Below are positions 11,873 to 22,437 of a stretch of 64,000 nt of DNA, piece after piece. The notes below the pieces were generated by a model. The model was not told the DNA's origin and ran no database searches. It worked only from the letters and a program-made list of their open reading frames with translations. Position 1 is the stretch's first letter. Each line of letters begins with the position of its first letter. This DNA is from Gari tellinella (lineage: Eukaryota > Mollusca > Bivalvia > Cardiida > Psammobiidae), in the NCBI GenBank assembly GCA_922989275.2, contig OV277862.1, forward strand, positions 45,905,786-45,969,785. The letters run 5' to 3'. A program made the translations under genes and the position numbers.

Positions 11873-12069
11873 TGTCTATATTATGTCCAAATTCACACAT
11901 GCGTATCAGGGGCTTTTATCATAGAAAATAATACAGAATACATCGCAGAAAAGAAATTTAGTTTTTTATCTGAAAAGATGGCGAGTGCAAACAAATTACT
12001 TTCATCCTAACACTCAGAGTCAGTACAAAAAGAAACGCACATTGTGCTCAGGCGCAGATTAAGATACTT

Positions 12070-13000
12070 TTTAGCTCATCTGGCACGAAGTGCCAAGGTG
12101 AGCTTTTAGGATCGCTGGATGTCCGTCGTCCGTCCGTCCGTCTGTTCACAATTGTTCGTTAACACTCTACCGGCTACAAATCTCATTGGATCTTCATGAA
12201 ACTTGATCACAATGTTTGTCTAGTAGAAATCTAGGTCAAGTTCGAATGTGGGTCATGTTGGGTCAAAAACTAGGTCACTAGGTCAAACCATAGAAAAACC
12301 TTGTTAACACTCTAGAGGCTACAAACCTCATTGGATCTTAATGAAACTTGGTCAGAATGTTTGTCTCATTGATATCTAGGTCAAGTTCGAATATGGGTCA
12401 TGTCCGGTCAAAAACTAGGTCACTAGGTCAAATCATAGAAAAACCTTGTTAACACTCTAGAGGCTACAAATCTCATTGGATCTTGATTAAACTTGGTCAG
12501 AATGTTTGTCTCATTGATATCTAGGTCAAGTTCGAATATGGGTAATGTCCGGTCAAAAACTAGGTCACGAGGTTAAATCATAGAAAAATCTTGTTAACAC
12601 TCTAGAAGCTACAAATCTCATTGGATCTTGATGAAACTTGGTCAGAATGTTTGTCTCATTGATATATAGGTCAAATTCTAATATGGGTAATGTCCGGTCA
12701 AAAACTAGGTCACTAGGTTAAATCATAGAAAAATCTTGTTAACACTCTAGAGGCTACAAATCTCATTGAATCTTGATGAAACTTGGTCAGAATGTTTGTC
12801 TGATTGATATATAGGTCAAGTTTGAATATGGGTCATGTCAAGTCAAAAACTAGGTCACTAGGTCAAATCATAGGAAAATCTTGTTTACACTCTAAAGGTT
12901 GATTGTGGGTCATGTCCAGTCATAATCTAGGTCACTATAGGTCAAGTTTGCCATGGTGTACCAGGTGAGCGATTTAGGGCCATAGTGGCCCTTGTTTAAG
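12070..13000. repeat. Tandem-array element with exact 145-bp period
   Basis: Left boundary 'tttttagctcatctggcacg' and 'gtccgtcgtccgtccgtccg', right boundary 'ccaggtgagcgatttagggc'. The motif '(t)gttaacactctaga' recurs at 12156, 12301, 12446, 12591, 12736 and 12881, exactly 145 bp apart each time. Units also share 'aaactaggtcactaggtcaa'. Related in style to the 7470 element. Confidence 0.8.
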
Positions 13001-13516
13001 ATACTAAGAGTTAGACCATATCTCAAGATCAATTTAATTCTGCCACAAATTTAGAAAAACATATACTTAAATTTACTGTGCTGTATTTAACCCTTTCACT
13101 CTTAATGACGTCAAAAGGCGCGTTTTCAAACAGTTGGGATCCTGATCAGGATCCAAACTGTTTGATACTCGTATAGATATACTTAAGTCATAATACTTTG
13201 AATCTTACTTTGAAACGATCTTGCAAACAACAAAATTGAAGCGGACGACAATGAAACGGTGTTTGGATACAAATCTCACGATTAATTTGGCAGCGAAAGA
13301 GTTACTAGTGCCTGTTGAAAACACCGAACCGATTTGTGCAGGTTGTGATGATACCAATGCAATGGTAAACCTCCCATTTTCAATATTGATAGCCCAAGAC
13401 GGAACTACTGACTGTAATGAAAAGATTATTTCACAAATACGTTCCTTCTACATACAGATAATATTGTTATAAAAGTAAAAGTGTGCGTTTCTTTTTGCAC
13501 TGAGTGTATGTTCTAT

Positions 13517-13965
13517 ACAGTGAAGATGTTATTCTCCCCCGTTTAAACGCAAACGAAACGCAAACGCATTGTAATAAAATATAGTAAACGACAACTTTTT
13601 ATTCATTTTAATCTGAGTGTTTGGGGTCTGATCTGGCTCCAAACTGTTTGCAATGGAAATACATGTAATCGTTTAACTCTTTCCTCCCTGAAACTTTAAA
13701 TGGACAATTCCAGTTTCCATTTAAGTCTAGTCCATTTCTGACTTTTAAGGGTTGTTTTTGTCAATGTTTGGCATTATGACAAACAGTGAAGACCCTGATC
13801 AGAGGGCTCCTTTCGGAGCCCTCTGATCTGGGTCTTCACTGTTTGCACAGGACAAGTGTACTATTCACATGTACACTGTTTGAAAAGGACGCCTATATGC
13901 GGGACTAGGGTTCAAAGGGTGAATCGTAAATGCGTTTATTGGGAAAGAATAACGTCTTCTACACT
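13517..13965 (-). mobile_element. Family A MITE interrupted by a family B MITE
   Basis: Left end 'cagtgaagatgttattctcc' and right end 'gaataacgtcttctacactg' match family A. The core region contains 'ggctccaaactgtttgcaat'. A family B element occupies about 13676-13922, so A is older than B here. Confidence 0.65.
13676..13922. mobile_element. Family B MITE, copy 3, nested in family A
   Basis: Begins 'ttaactctttcctccctg', contains 'aatggacaattccagtttcc' and a hairpin at 13780-13848 (GTGAAGACCCTGATCAGAGG arms). 'aatcg' flanks both sides as a possible target duplication. Confidence 0.65.
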
Positions 13966-14227
13966 GTACATAACACCATCAGAGAAATGTCAACAGTTGG
14001 GTCCAACTTGGATGCTTAGCTCGTCAATGTCGGTTCTAGATCCCAACCCCTTCCATATATAACCCTTTACTCCATTAATTTATCCCTACACTGAAGAAAA
14101 TAGTTCCGCTTTATACGGTGCCTACGGTATTCATGAACGTATTTATAAACTGGAGCTATTTTTCTCAGCAGATGAATAAATTAAAGGCGTAAAATACGAT
14201 ATGGAGTAATGGGTCATACGACGCTCA

Positions 14228-14252
14228 CATTTGCCCTACGGCGGCCGCAGAA
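14228..14252. repeat. Left arm of a GC-rich palindromic element
   Basis: 'gctcacatttgc' followed by 'cctacggcggccgcagaat'. The same motif pair is inverted at 21889-21925. The - strand LINE lies between them, so it probably inserted into this element. Confidence 0.5.
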
Positions 14253-14401
14253 TCAACTTTCAACTTTCAACTTTTATTTACATATGCATAAGTCCCACGG
14301 ATAGTGAGAAACATTAGCATTATAATTATTTATAACTCAAAGTAACATTGAACAACAAAAGTAAACAATATAAGGGAAAACGGCTACACATAGTTTTATA
14401 C

Positions 14402-14599
14402 CAGGGCTCCAGATAAGAGGAAGTAAACTGAACAAATCCAACATTCATACACATTTCAGCACCAAATCCCTTGATGTAACCACCCACCTGAATCGTCTCG
14501 GAGAGTCGATTCTAATGAGTAGTGACACCACATGGTTTAATGCAGAAATAAAGACTTTATTCGTTTTGAGTTACTCCCCCTATTCAACCTGGAGCTCTG
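14402..14599. mobile_element. Family D MITE
   Basis: Left end CAGGGCTCCAGATAAGAG, right end 'cctggagctctg'. The central palindrome is built on GAATCGTCTC/GAGACGATTC and 'gtgacaccacatgg'. Related to 27270-27436, 52343-52535 and 59760-59942. Confidence 0.7.
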
Positions 14600-14780
14600 T
14601 TTATATACATTCCATAATTATGACGTAAATGTTACGTAATTTGTATTTAAAAAACGACGTCATAATCTAATCTAGAATTTAGTGTATGGTGCAGTTTTCA
14701 GGCCACCTAGCGCTGAATACACAACAACAGCCAATTCCATATTTTGTCCCACATAAAACTCGCCGGCTGTGCCACAGCGC

Positions 14781-15369
14781 CAATTACCAGAAAACTGCAC
14801 AACATACGATTATTAACACATTCAACCCTGGCGACGAGAATACTCGTCATTTACAAACAGAGTACCTATGCGGATTACATTTGTCCTGTGCAAACAGTGT
14901 CGACCCTGATCAGAAGGCTCCTTAAGGAGCCCTCTGATTAGGGTCTACACTGTTTGTCATTTTGAAATTTATTATTGAAAACAACCATAAAAAAGTCAAA
15001 AATTGACTAGACTTATTTTGAAATTGGAATTTTCGATGAAAACTTTCAGGGGTAAATGACTTAAAGCATGATTAGCGCCAAATTACCAGAAAACTGCACA
15101 ACATATGATTATTAACACATTCAACCCTGACGACGAGTATACTCGTCATTTACAAACAGTGTATCTATGAGGATTACACTTGTCCAGTGCAAACATTGCA
15201 GACCCTGATCAGAGGGCTCATTAAAGAGCTCTCTGATCAGGGTCTACACTGTTTGTCATTTTGAAAATTAATTGTTAAAAACAACCATAAATAGTAAAAA
15301 AAATGACTAGACTTATCTTGGAATTGGAATTTTCGATGAAAAGTTTCAGGGGTAAATGAGTTAAAGCAT
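14781..15369. mobile_element. Two family B MITEs in a tandem duplication
   Basis: Two units of about 285 bp each start with 'gcgccaattaccagaaaact' (14785) or 'gcgccaaattaccagaaaac' (15077). Each has its own hairpin core (14890-14958 and 15190-15257). The shared non-MITE lead sequence indicates duplication of the whole unit rather than two independent insertions. Confidence 0.7.
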
Positions 15370-15606
15370 GTATATTTCAAACAATTAGTATTAAATCATT
15401 TACATGTACTGGGTCCACGCCTATAAAGCATCCGAGACAAGCCCGAGACGGCCCCAACCCCATGATTTGTCAGACTTGAGCATTCTGCTCACATCTGACC
15501 AACCAAAGACCCGAGAACGATCCCAGACTCAAACCAAACGCTTCACAAGCATGGGGCCAGATATGAATTTTAGAAAACATTTAAAAATATTTTAGAATCT
15601 ATAGAT

Positions 15607-18600
15607 CTAGTCCTTAAAGGTTTGCTTAATTTTGCTGCAAAATATACTTAGATTTTTTAGTTTTTCAATATTATTATGCGTTATTAGTTCCATTAATTTT
15701 CGTTTACTTGGTCTCGTTCTAGTTTGATAATCAATATATTTCAATCTTAAGTTATTAAACGTTGGACAAACAAGTAAATAGTGATACTCATCTCCGATAT
15801 CTGTACAATATATACATTTCCGCTCAATGTAAGGTATATTATGCCAGCGGCCTGTTTCAATAGGAAGTCGATGATTTCGGGTGAAGTATTTAATAATATT
15901 TTTACCAAAATAATTAGGCAACTTGTCTAAATAACCACTGCGGCCAAAGTTTTGTTTTATGTATTTATAAATACTGGAATCCGATGTTTGGTTAAGGTCT
16001 GAGTGCCAGTTTTGTATAAAGATATCTTTAAGTTTTTGATAAGATGCTTTTATAAGCCATTTGGAACTAACAAAGCTTTGACTGTACCAGATTCCAGAAA
16101 AGCCAGTATTACAAAGATACTGTTTAGTATTTTCTAGCCACTGTGATTTAATTTTATTTTTGGAATGTAGTGTGAATATTGTGACATAAAGTTTTGATGC
16201 TAATTTTGTACTTTGATTTGTAGATAAATTTTCAATAAGTCGGGTCCAATATGCAATAACCCTGTTTTTAATATTAAGTATTAACGGAGTAACACCGGTT
16301 TCTCCGTATATCATATATGATGGTGTAGATGTTTTTAAATTAAAAATGTATTTGTAAAACTTAAGTTGCACCTTCTCTAGCATTTGACAGTTTCCAAACC
16401 CCCAGAGTTCACACCCATACAAGAGTATTGGTTTTATTGTTTTTTCGAAAAGGTCTATTTGTATATCATATGGAAGTGACAATACTTTAATCCGTCTAAT
16501 TAATGCAAACATTGCCTTACTAGCTTGAGCAGCAATTTGCAATTTTGTTTTATGAAAACTCCCACTTTTTGTAAACAATAAACCTAAATATTTATATTCA
16601 TTTACAAGTTCAATAACATGTGTACCTATTTTGAATGAACAGTTACATTTAGCAGATCCCTTACCAAAGAGCAAAATTTTCGTTTTATTTTCATTAATAT
16701 TAAGTTTCCATAAATCGCAGTATTCCTTAAATCTGTCCAGAGCATTCTGTAGATCCTGCTCGTTATCACTAAAAATTATCGTATCGTCGGCATATAATAA
16801 TACAAAAAGCTTTAGGTATATGCGTACTCCATCTACATCTATATCACTGGCTATGCCATGTACTTTATCACTTAAGTATTGTTCAAGGTCATTTAGGAAA
16901 ATAGAAAACAAAAAAGGGGATAAATTTTCTCCCTGTCTTACTCCTACAAGGCAGTCAAAGAACGGGGTAGATCCTTCTGCAGTCATAACTTTTGATTTAA
17001 TATTGTTGTACATGCTTTTGATAATGTCAAAACATTTTCCATTGATATGTTCTTTTCTTAGTTTTTGCCATAGACCTACTCGCCAAACTGAATCGAAGGC
17101 TTGTTTAAAATCGATAAAACAGCAGTAAAACTTTTTCTTACTTGAAAGAACAAGATCAATTAAGTGTTTTAGAATAAAAACATTGTCTATGGTTGAAAAG
17201 TTCTTTCTAAACCCTGCCTGTGTCTCATGTATCAAATTTGTTTTCTCGGCAAATTCATTTAGTCTATTGTTTAGAATACATGTAAATAATTTCCCGAGAC
17301 AGCTCAGGAGTGATATCGGGCGATAATTTTCAGGTTTGTTAGGGTCACCTTTATTTTTGTAAATCGGTTTGATAATTCCGATTGTCCATTCTTGAGGTAT
17401 TATACCCGTATTAAAAACTGTATTGAAGAGTTTTATGTAAACAGAAACCATGGTATTTATTGAGTATTTTATTTGTTCATTTATAATTTCATCAACGCCT
17501 GGTGCTTTATTAGTTTTTAAACTTTTAACCGCTTTAATGATTTCTTGTTCTGTTATTGGACCATTTATGTCTTCATTTAGTGCAGTATGTTCTATTTCAT
17601 TATCGTTTTCATTTTCATTCTGGTGATTTTCATTTATTGATTTAAAGAATTGAAAAAAATCATTTAAAGGTGCTGCAGGTTGTGATTGGTCATTTTTACA
17701 ATTAATTACTTTCCAATAATGCCGGGAGTCCGCGTTTTTCAATTTACGTAATGTGTCTATCTTAGCAGAATCAAAGTTATTTCTTGCATGTTTTAATGTG
17801 TTTTTATATTCTTTACTTATGGATTTTAAAAGCTCTTTAAAGTAAAGTGTTTTATGTTTATTGTATGCTTGTCTTGTTTTATGATATATATTTCTTATAT
17901 TTTGGCATGATCTATCAAACCAGGGGTATTTATTTCTCTTTGGGGCTTTATTATCATTTAGTCGCTGCTTAACAGTGCCAAATGATTCTTTAGAAGAATT
18001 TCTAAATACAGACGCAATGCTGGATACTATATCGTCCATATCAGTTTGTAAGACAGTACTAGCCTCCACCATTCTGTCCAGTTTCATTTCAATATCAGAT
18101 ACCTTTGCTAGATCAATATTTTCTAAAAATAACTCTGTTTTGTTCGTGTCCCACAGCTTAATTTTATCTGGTTTTTGAACATCATTTTTAACTTTGGTTT
18201 CAGGTAAACAACCTTTAGTTTTCAAAACTGCATACAATGGACAGTGAACATCAGAATAGAGAGAACAAAAATCATCAATGTTGAAATCTAAGATATTTTC
18301 AAACACAAATGAAGAGGATAAAAAATAGTCAACTGTGCTAGCATCCTTGCATGTCAATTTAGGATGGTAAAACTCATTTTTGATTCTACCATTCCAAAGA
18401 AACATATTATTATTCTTACATAAATCAATAAATTGATTGCCATAATTGTTAGTAGTATTATCTTTAACATTTCTATCCAACGGTACATTGTACATTGAAA
18501 AATTTCGAAATATTTCATTCTCTTCATTTTGTAATGTTTGTAAGTCATATAGTTCAGAGATAACTTCATCAATCTCGATATAATCTTTTAAAATTCCACA

Positions 18601-19149
18601 TCTTGAGTTCCAATCACCAAACAATAAACAATGTTTGCTACTAGAAAAGTACCTTATCATTTCAACCTGAATTTCAAAAAAAGGATCGGGATGCGAATAT
18701 TTGGAGCCATTTGGTGGTACATAGACCAATCCACACTTTAGATCTTCGTCGCAAATGCTGTTCTGACTGCCGTATATTTCTTTTGAAATAGTAAAAAATG
18801 TTACTAATTTACACTTATTACTTGTATCAATTTGGACATAAGGTGCTAAATTTTCTCGTACAAGTAGAGCCATCCCTCCTGAACGATAATTCGACAGTTT
18901 TTTCCTACTGAACATGTGAACTTCAAAGCCCGGAACACATATCTGATCAGTGTCATCAGTTTTAATCTCCTGTAAGCCTACTATATCATACTTGCTAATA
19001 TAAGATATAAATTCTGGGCAATTAAGTTTCGATAAAATCCCACAAACATTTAACGACAAAATTTTTATATTATTACTATTTACAGAAATCTGTTCATTGT
19101 CATGACCATTACTACTATATGTGGCACAATAGCCGTCTCCCAATAACAG
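15607..19149 (-). CDS. LINE ORF2: APE endonuclease and reverse transcriptase (- strand)
   Basis: Intact frame of about 1180 codons directly after the ORF1 UAG (19150-19152), in the same frame. Endonuclease motifs in order: LSLNVCG, LQEIK, GDWNSRCG, VDYFL and DVHCPL. Reverse transcriptase (about residues 550-900) has CFIDFKQAFDSVW, GVRQGENLSPFLF, the catalytic LLYADDTIIF and EYKYLGLLF. A Cys/His knuckle near residue 1110 reads CIYCTDIGDEYHYLLVC. Known role: nicks target DNA and primes cDNA synthesis at the nick. No AUG occurs until a Met about 77 codons in, after the first two endonuclease motifs, so a full enzyme needs readthrough or non-AUG initiation. L1-like ORF1 pairing suggests an L1/Tx1-type element, but the clade is not determined. 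Confidence 0.93.
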   Translation of the reverse strand: MLLGDGYCATYSSNGHDNEQISVNSNNIKILSLNVCGILSKLNCPEFISYISKYDIVGLQEIKTDDTDQICVPGFEVHMFSRKKLSNYRSGGMALLVRENLAPYVQIDTSNKCKLVTFFTISKEIYGSQNSICDEDLKCGLVYVPPNGSKYSHPDPFFEIQVEMIRYFSSSKHCLLFGDWNSRCGILKDYIEIDEVISELYDLQTLQNEENEIFRNFSMYNVPLDRNVKDNTTNNYGNQFIDLCKNNNMFLWNGRIKNEFYHPKLTCKDASTVDYFLSSSFVFENILDFNIDDFCSLYSDVHCPLYAVLKTKGCLPETKVKNDVQKPDKIKLWDTNKTELFLENIDLAKVSDIEMKLDRMVEASTVLQTDMDDIVSSIASVFRNSSKESFGTVKQRLNDNKAPKRNKYPWFDRSCQNIRNIYHKTRQAYNKHKTLYFKELLKSISKEYKNTLKHARNNFDSAKIDTLRKLKNADSRHYWKVINCKNDQSQPAAPLNDFFQFFKSINENHQNENENDNEIEHTALNEDINGPITEQEIIKAVKSLKTNKAPGVDEIINEQIKYSINTMVSVYIKLFNTVFNTGIIPQEWTIGIIKPIYKNKGDPNKPENYRPISLLSCLGKLFTCILNNRLNEFAEKTNLIHETQAGFRKNFSTIDNVFILKHLIDLVLSSKKKFYCCFIDFKQAFDSVWRVGLWQKLRKEHINGKCFDIIKSMYNNIKSKVMTAEGSTPFFDCLVGVRQGENLSPFLFSIFLNDLEQYLSDKVHGIASDIDVDGVRIYLKLFVLLYADDTIIFSDNEQDLQNALDRFKEYCDLWKLNINENKTKILLFGKGSAKCNCSFKIGTHVIELVNEYKYLGLLFTKSGSFHKTKLQIAAQASKAMFALIRRIKVLSLPYDIQIDLFEKTIKPILLYGCELWGFGNCQMLEKVQLKFYKYIFNLKTSTPSYMIYGETGVTPLILNIKNRVIAYWTRLIENLSTNQSTKLASKLYVTIFTLHSKNKIKSQWLENTKQYLCNTGFSGIWYSQSFVSSKWLIKASYQKLKDIFIQNWHSDLNQTSDSSIYKYIKQNFGRSGYLDKLPNYFGKNIIKYFTRNHRLPIETGRWHNIPYIERKCIYCTDIGDEYHYLLVCPTFNNLRLKYIDYQTRTRPSKRKLMELITHNNIEKLKNLSIFCSKIKQTFKD

Positions 19150-21048
19150 CTAGGCGCTGTTTTCTCCGTCCAACTGATCTGAGACTGATGAACGTTTAGC
19201 TACATCACTCTCACCATCAATTGGCGCTTCCCTTTGTTGCTGGGAAACATGCATTGTTATAACAGGTGAATGTTGAAGTGTCATGTTTGTAGATGGTGGA
19301 TCAACAAGGATGTTCGCGAGTAGAGAGGGCGACTCTTGGGTGATAGTTTGTTGCGAAAATAATTCAGTTTCCATTAATGTTTCATCAGCGTCTGTGTTTT
19401 GCTCAACGTGTTGCTTCTTGAATGTCGCACCGTCCTCAAGTGGAGAAGTGGCCTTTTTCTTACCGCCATAAGTGACTCGTTGACTAACTGGAGTACTTTC
19501 TCCTAGAGCAGAATATCTGTTGTATGTTGAGATACTGTCCACTCTGTTAGCGTTAACCGTATCGTTCGTTGTTTTACGTGTATATGTTCTCTCATTTCTC
19601 ACGATATTTGGATTACGTGGTTGCATTGTTCTGTTGAATGTATTCCTTCGCCAAGCGTCTGTATTTGTTTGATTGTAAGATTCACGGTATGGTATTCTCT
19701 GTGTGTCCCCGTTTGAGCGAATGTTTCCACGAAATTGCTCACCTTGCATTGTTGGTTTGTACAACTCACCATTAATGTATAATTTGTCTCTCACCATTTT
19801 CACCTTATTGTCTTTGTTTTCACGCGCCCGTTTTGCTATATGGTACAGTGGTTTGCGTTTTTCTTCTATTTCATGAGGAAACTGCTCTGATATCCCAAAC
19901 CCTGTCCCAATTAAAACTTGTGGGGTATTTAGTCTAATTAGTTCTCTGTCTTTGAAAAAAGTAAATTTCACAACAATAGGTCTAGGACGTGCGTTTCTGT
20001 GGTTGAAGCGACCTAACCGATGTGCACGGTCAATAAGTACTTCTTTGCCAATACCCATCTCATTTCTAATAAATTCTTTGATTTTTTCTTCACAATTCTC
20101 ACCATTTCCCCGGAAATTCTCAGCCTCTTGAATACCGAAAAATAGAAGGTTTTCTCGCATGCTGCGCCATCGTGCATCGGTTAGTTTGTCATTTGTTTCC
20201 TTTATATTTTCATTCAGATTGTCATGTTTGTATTCCAATTGCCGTATGCGTGCGTCCATGTCACGAAGCTTCTTGTCCGTGTCACTATTGTTTGATGTTA
20301 TGTCGTCGTACATGTCACTGTACTGATGTATTGTCTCATCAAAGTCTGTGATTTTAGATTTTAAGTGCACAACTTCATTTTCTACCTGGAATATTTTCGT
20401 ATTTGTTTTAACCAATTCTTGTCTAATATTGGACATTTCTGATAACTGTTTATCCACTTTGTTTAATTTCTCGCTCTGCATTGCAATATTACTTTCAATA
20501 GTTTGCCACCGTTTTGAATTACCGTTAAGCATAAGCTGTATATTGCTCATTTGTTGACAAAGACCAATTGCCCATGGTGGCATGCTTGTGTCGGCCCCGG
20601 TTCCGTTAAACGTTTGTATAGCGCTCGGTATATATGGCCCGTTTGGATCACCATACTGTTGACTTTGTGTAGCGCATTGTTTATATGGCACATTTTGATT
20701 ACTTGTAGAATATTGTTGATTCGCTTGCCCATTGCTATGTTGAATGGTGTTAGCATTCTGCATAAATGACTGATCCCATTCCGAATTCGGTCGGATGTTG
20801 CTTAAATTCTGGAGATTTTGCATTTGTTGGCCATATTGCATACTGGGGTTCGATATTTGCAAATTTTCACCATAGAGGATTTCTCTGGATTGACCGATGA
20901 GTTCAGACGTGTCAAAAGCATTTAGATTTGTTTTGGTCTGTAATGCATTCTGTGTATTCTGTGTATCACTTGGTTGCGTCGTAGCCTGACGCCGTGTCGA
21001 TTTTTGCGGTTGACCTTGACCCTTTTTCTTGTTTTGCTTACTACTCAT
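19150..21048 (-). CDS. LINE ORF1 RNA-binding protein (- strand)
   Basis: 632 residues from a true ATG at 21046-21048 to TAG at 19150-19152. The N-terminus is basic (KQNKKKGQGQPQKSTRRQ), followed by a Gln/Asn-rich region to about 170 and a long heptad-rich coiled coil (about 180-305). An L1 ORF1-like RRM starts at RSMRENLLFFGIQE, with a C-terminal domain containing DRAHRLGRF and KLYINGELY. The last 180 residues are low complexity. L1 ORF1 proteins trimerise through the coiled coil and coat the element RNA as nucleic-acid chaperones. The frame is undamaged, consistent with recent activity. Confidence 0.9.
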   Translation of the reverse strand: MSSKQNKKKGQGQPQKSTRRQATTQPSDTQNTQNALQTKTNLNAFDTSELIGQSREILYGENLQISNPSMQYGQQMQNLQNLSNIRPNSEWDQSFMQNANTIQHSNGQANQQYSTSNQNVPYKQCATQSQQYGDPNGPYIPSAIQTFNGTGADTSMPPWAIGLCQQMSNIQLMLNGNSKRWQTIESNIAMQSEKLNKVDKQLSEMSNIRQELVKTNTKIFQVENEVVHLKSKITDFDETIHQYSDMYDDITSNNSDTDKKLRDMDARIRQLEYKHDNLNENIKETNDKLTDARWRSMRENLLFFGIQEAENFRGNGENCEEKIKEFIRNEMGIGKEVLIDRAHRLGRFNHRNARPRPIVVKFTFFKDRELIRLNTPQVLIGTGFGISEQFPHEIEEKRKPLYHIAKRARENKDNKVKMVRDKLYINGELYKPTMQGEQFRGNIRSNGDTQRIPYRESYNQTNTDAWRRNTFNRTMQPRNPNIVRNERTYTRKTTNDTVNANRVDSISTYNRYSALGESTPVSQRVTYGGKKKATSPLEDGATFKKQHVEQNTDADETLMETELFSQQTITQESPSLLANILVDPPSTNMTLQHSPVITMHVSQQQREAPIDGESDVAKRSSVSDQLDGENSA

Positions 21049-21400
21049 GTCTGCTTTTTGTTAAATAAAGTCATCTTGGCTACATAGAGGTGTCACTGGT
21101 AAGGGCATATATGTAGAACTTGAACGATTTACCTGAAAATCACTGTTTTGGTCTCCGATGCCTCCACATTTTACATTGTGTTTGTTACTTAGATTTAACC
21201 TTCAAAACGTCCAGCTCACACGAATGTTGTTGTAAATAAACACCATTATATCTTCGTATTTCAGTCTTTTTCACTTTAGTTCTGCACAGGTATACCACAA
21301 AATAGCATTCATAGAGTGTCGGGAACTATCACATTATGGAAAAACATTCTTAGAATAGCGAAATATTTAAAAACAAGTAGAGAATCGGAAAATCGGTAGT
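21049..21400 (-). other. Probable 5' UTR of the - strand LINE
   Basis: Non-coding sequence between ORF1 and the GC-rich array. No TATA box or clear 5' end could be fixed, and no target duplication was found. Confidence 0.4.
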
Positions 21401-21925
21401 TTCCCACGGCCGCCGTAGAAATCCTACGGCGGCCGTACGGCAGCCGCACGGCGTATACCCATATTTCACAGGCCGTAGAGGTCGCCGTAGAATTATAACG
21501 CGGAGTTATAACATTTTTTAATTCCTACGGCGGCCGTAGAAAACACTCGCCGCAGAGTGGTTCTACGGCTGCCGTACGGTGGCCGTACGGCCGCCGTACG
21601 GCCGCCGTAACTCAATTGTCACTTTTCTTATTGTGCATTTGTACTTTTGTTCATACATGTAAAACATGTGTATTATTAAAAATGGGTTTAGATGTTCTTA
21701 AGTGCTGTCCTAATGTGTCCATTGAGTTCACGGTGAAGTTGGACTGATATGAGATGCGTGAACATGTAGCAAAACCAAGTTATGTAGCAGGAGCAGCATT
21801 TTGCTTGCAGAGAATCTGGTGGAGCTTCCACGGCTGCCGTAGGAATTCTGCGGCGGCCGGTGAATTGCTACTCGCCGTAGAAACAACAAGCCGTGTGGCC
21901 GCCGTACGGCAGCCGCAGCAAATGT
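21400..21925. repeat. GC-rich palindromic array of TACGGCNGCCGTA motifs
   Basis: Many copies of self-complementary TACGGCGGCCGTA-type motifs cluster at 21406-21612 and 21826-21912. Examples are 'cctacggcggccgtacggc' (about 21430) and 'gtacggccgccgtacggcc' (about 21590). The right limit has 'gcaaatgtgagc', the complement of the 14228 end, suggesting the bulk of a palindromic DNA element split by the LINE. Confidence 0.65.
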
Positions 21926-22159
21926 GAGCGAGGCATAAGGGAACTATGCCTATTTATTTCATACCTACATCGATTAAACCAATCGAAAGCCACTCTTTCT
22001 ACCACGTGACGGTACAAGAGAAACCTATATTGTACCGGAAGGTATAAAAGCTATCCCAGAAGGGTAATAACGTTTTGACGTTTTAATAAGTTTTTTTTTC
22101 CAATTTATGAATATAATTTTTTGTTTATCCGACTGTAAGTTTTTATGGTGTGAAATAAA

Positions 22160-22325
22160 GAGGTAATTTAACAGTGTAGAGTACAATACTGAATTCAATT
22201 GGACTCGAACACAGCAGTCATAATCCATATTGGACTCGGCTATCGCCTCGTCCAAATATGGTTATGACTGCTGTGTACTCGTCCAATAGAATTCAGTATT
22301 GTACTCAACACTGTTAAATAACCTC
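22160..22325. mobile_element. Palindromic MITE, about 76-bp arms
   Basis: 'gaggtaatttaacagtgtag' on the left is complementary to 'cactgttaaataacctc' on the right. The arms stay paired through 'acacagcagtcataa' to a loop of about 13 bp at 22237-22249. Confidence 0.75.
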
Positions 22326-22437
22326 ATAATATTGACTAGCATCTGCAAACATTTTGGATTTACTCCAGGTTCAAATAGTTTGTCATTTTTGATCGCTTTT
22401 CTGTGAATGTATCATCACTTGCTAGAAGCCTTTTACT

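Larger units (their letters stand above)
14253..15606 (-). other. 3' UTR and tail of the - strand LINE, with inserted MITEs
   Basis: On the - strand the sequence after the ORF2 stop is non-coding (15366-15606), then interrupted by two family B MITEs and a family D MITE. It ends at 14253-14275 in a tail of about three GTTGAAA units, typical of a non-LTR 3' terminus. The assignment of everything down to 14253 to this LINE is inferred. Confidence 0.5.

Noticed and set aside
12156..12890. Possible CRISPR-like array because of regular spacing
   Set aside because: The whole 145-bp unit repeats without unique spacers, and the context is animal DNA.
16631..17128. 165-codon + strand ORF
   Set aside because: Lies antisense within the LINE reverse transcriptase frame; no start context or domain of its own.
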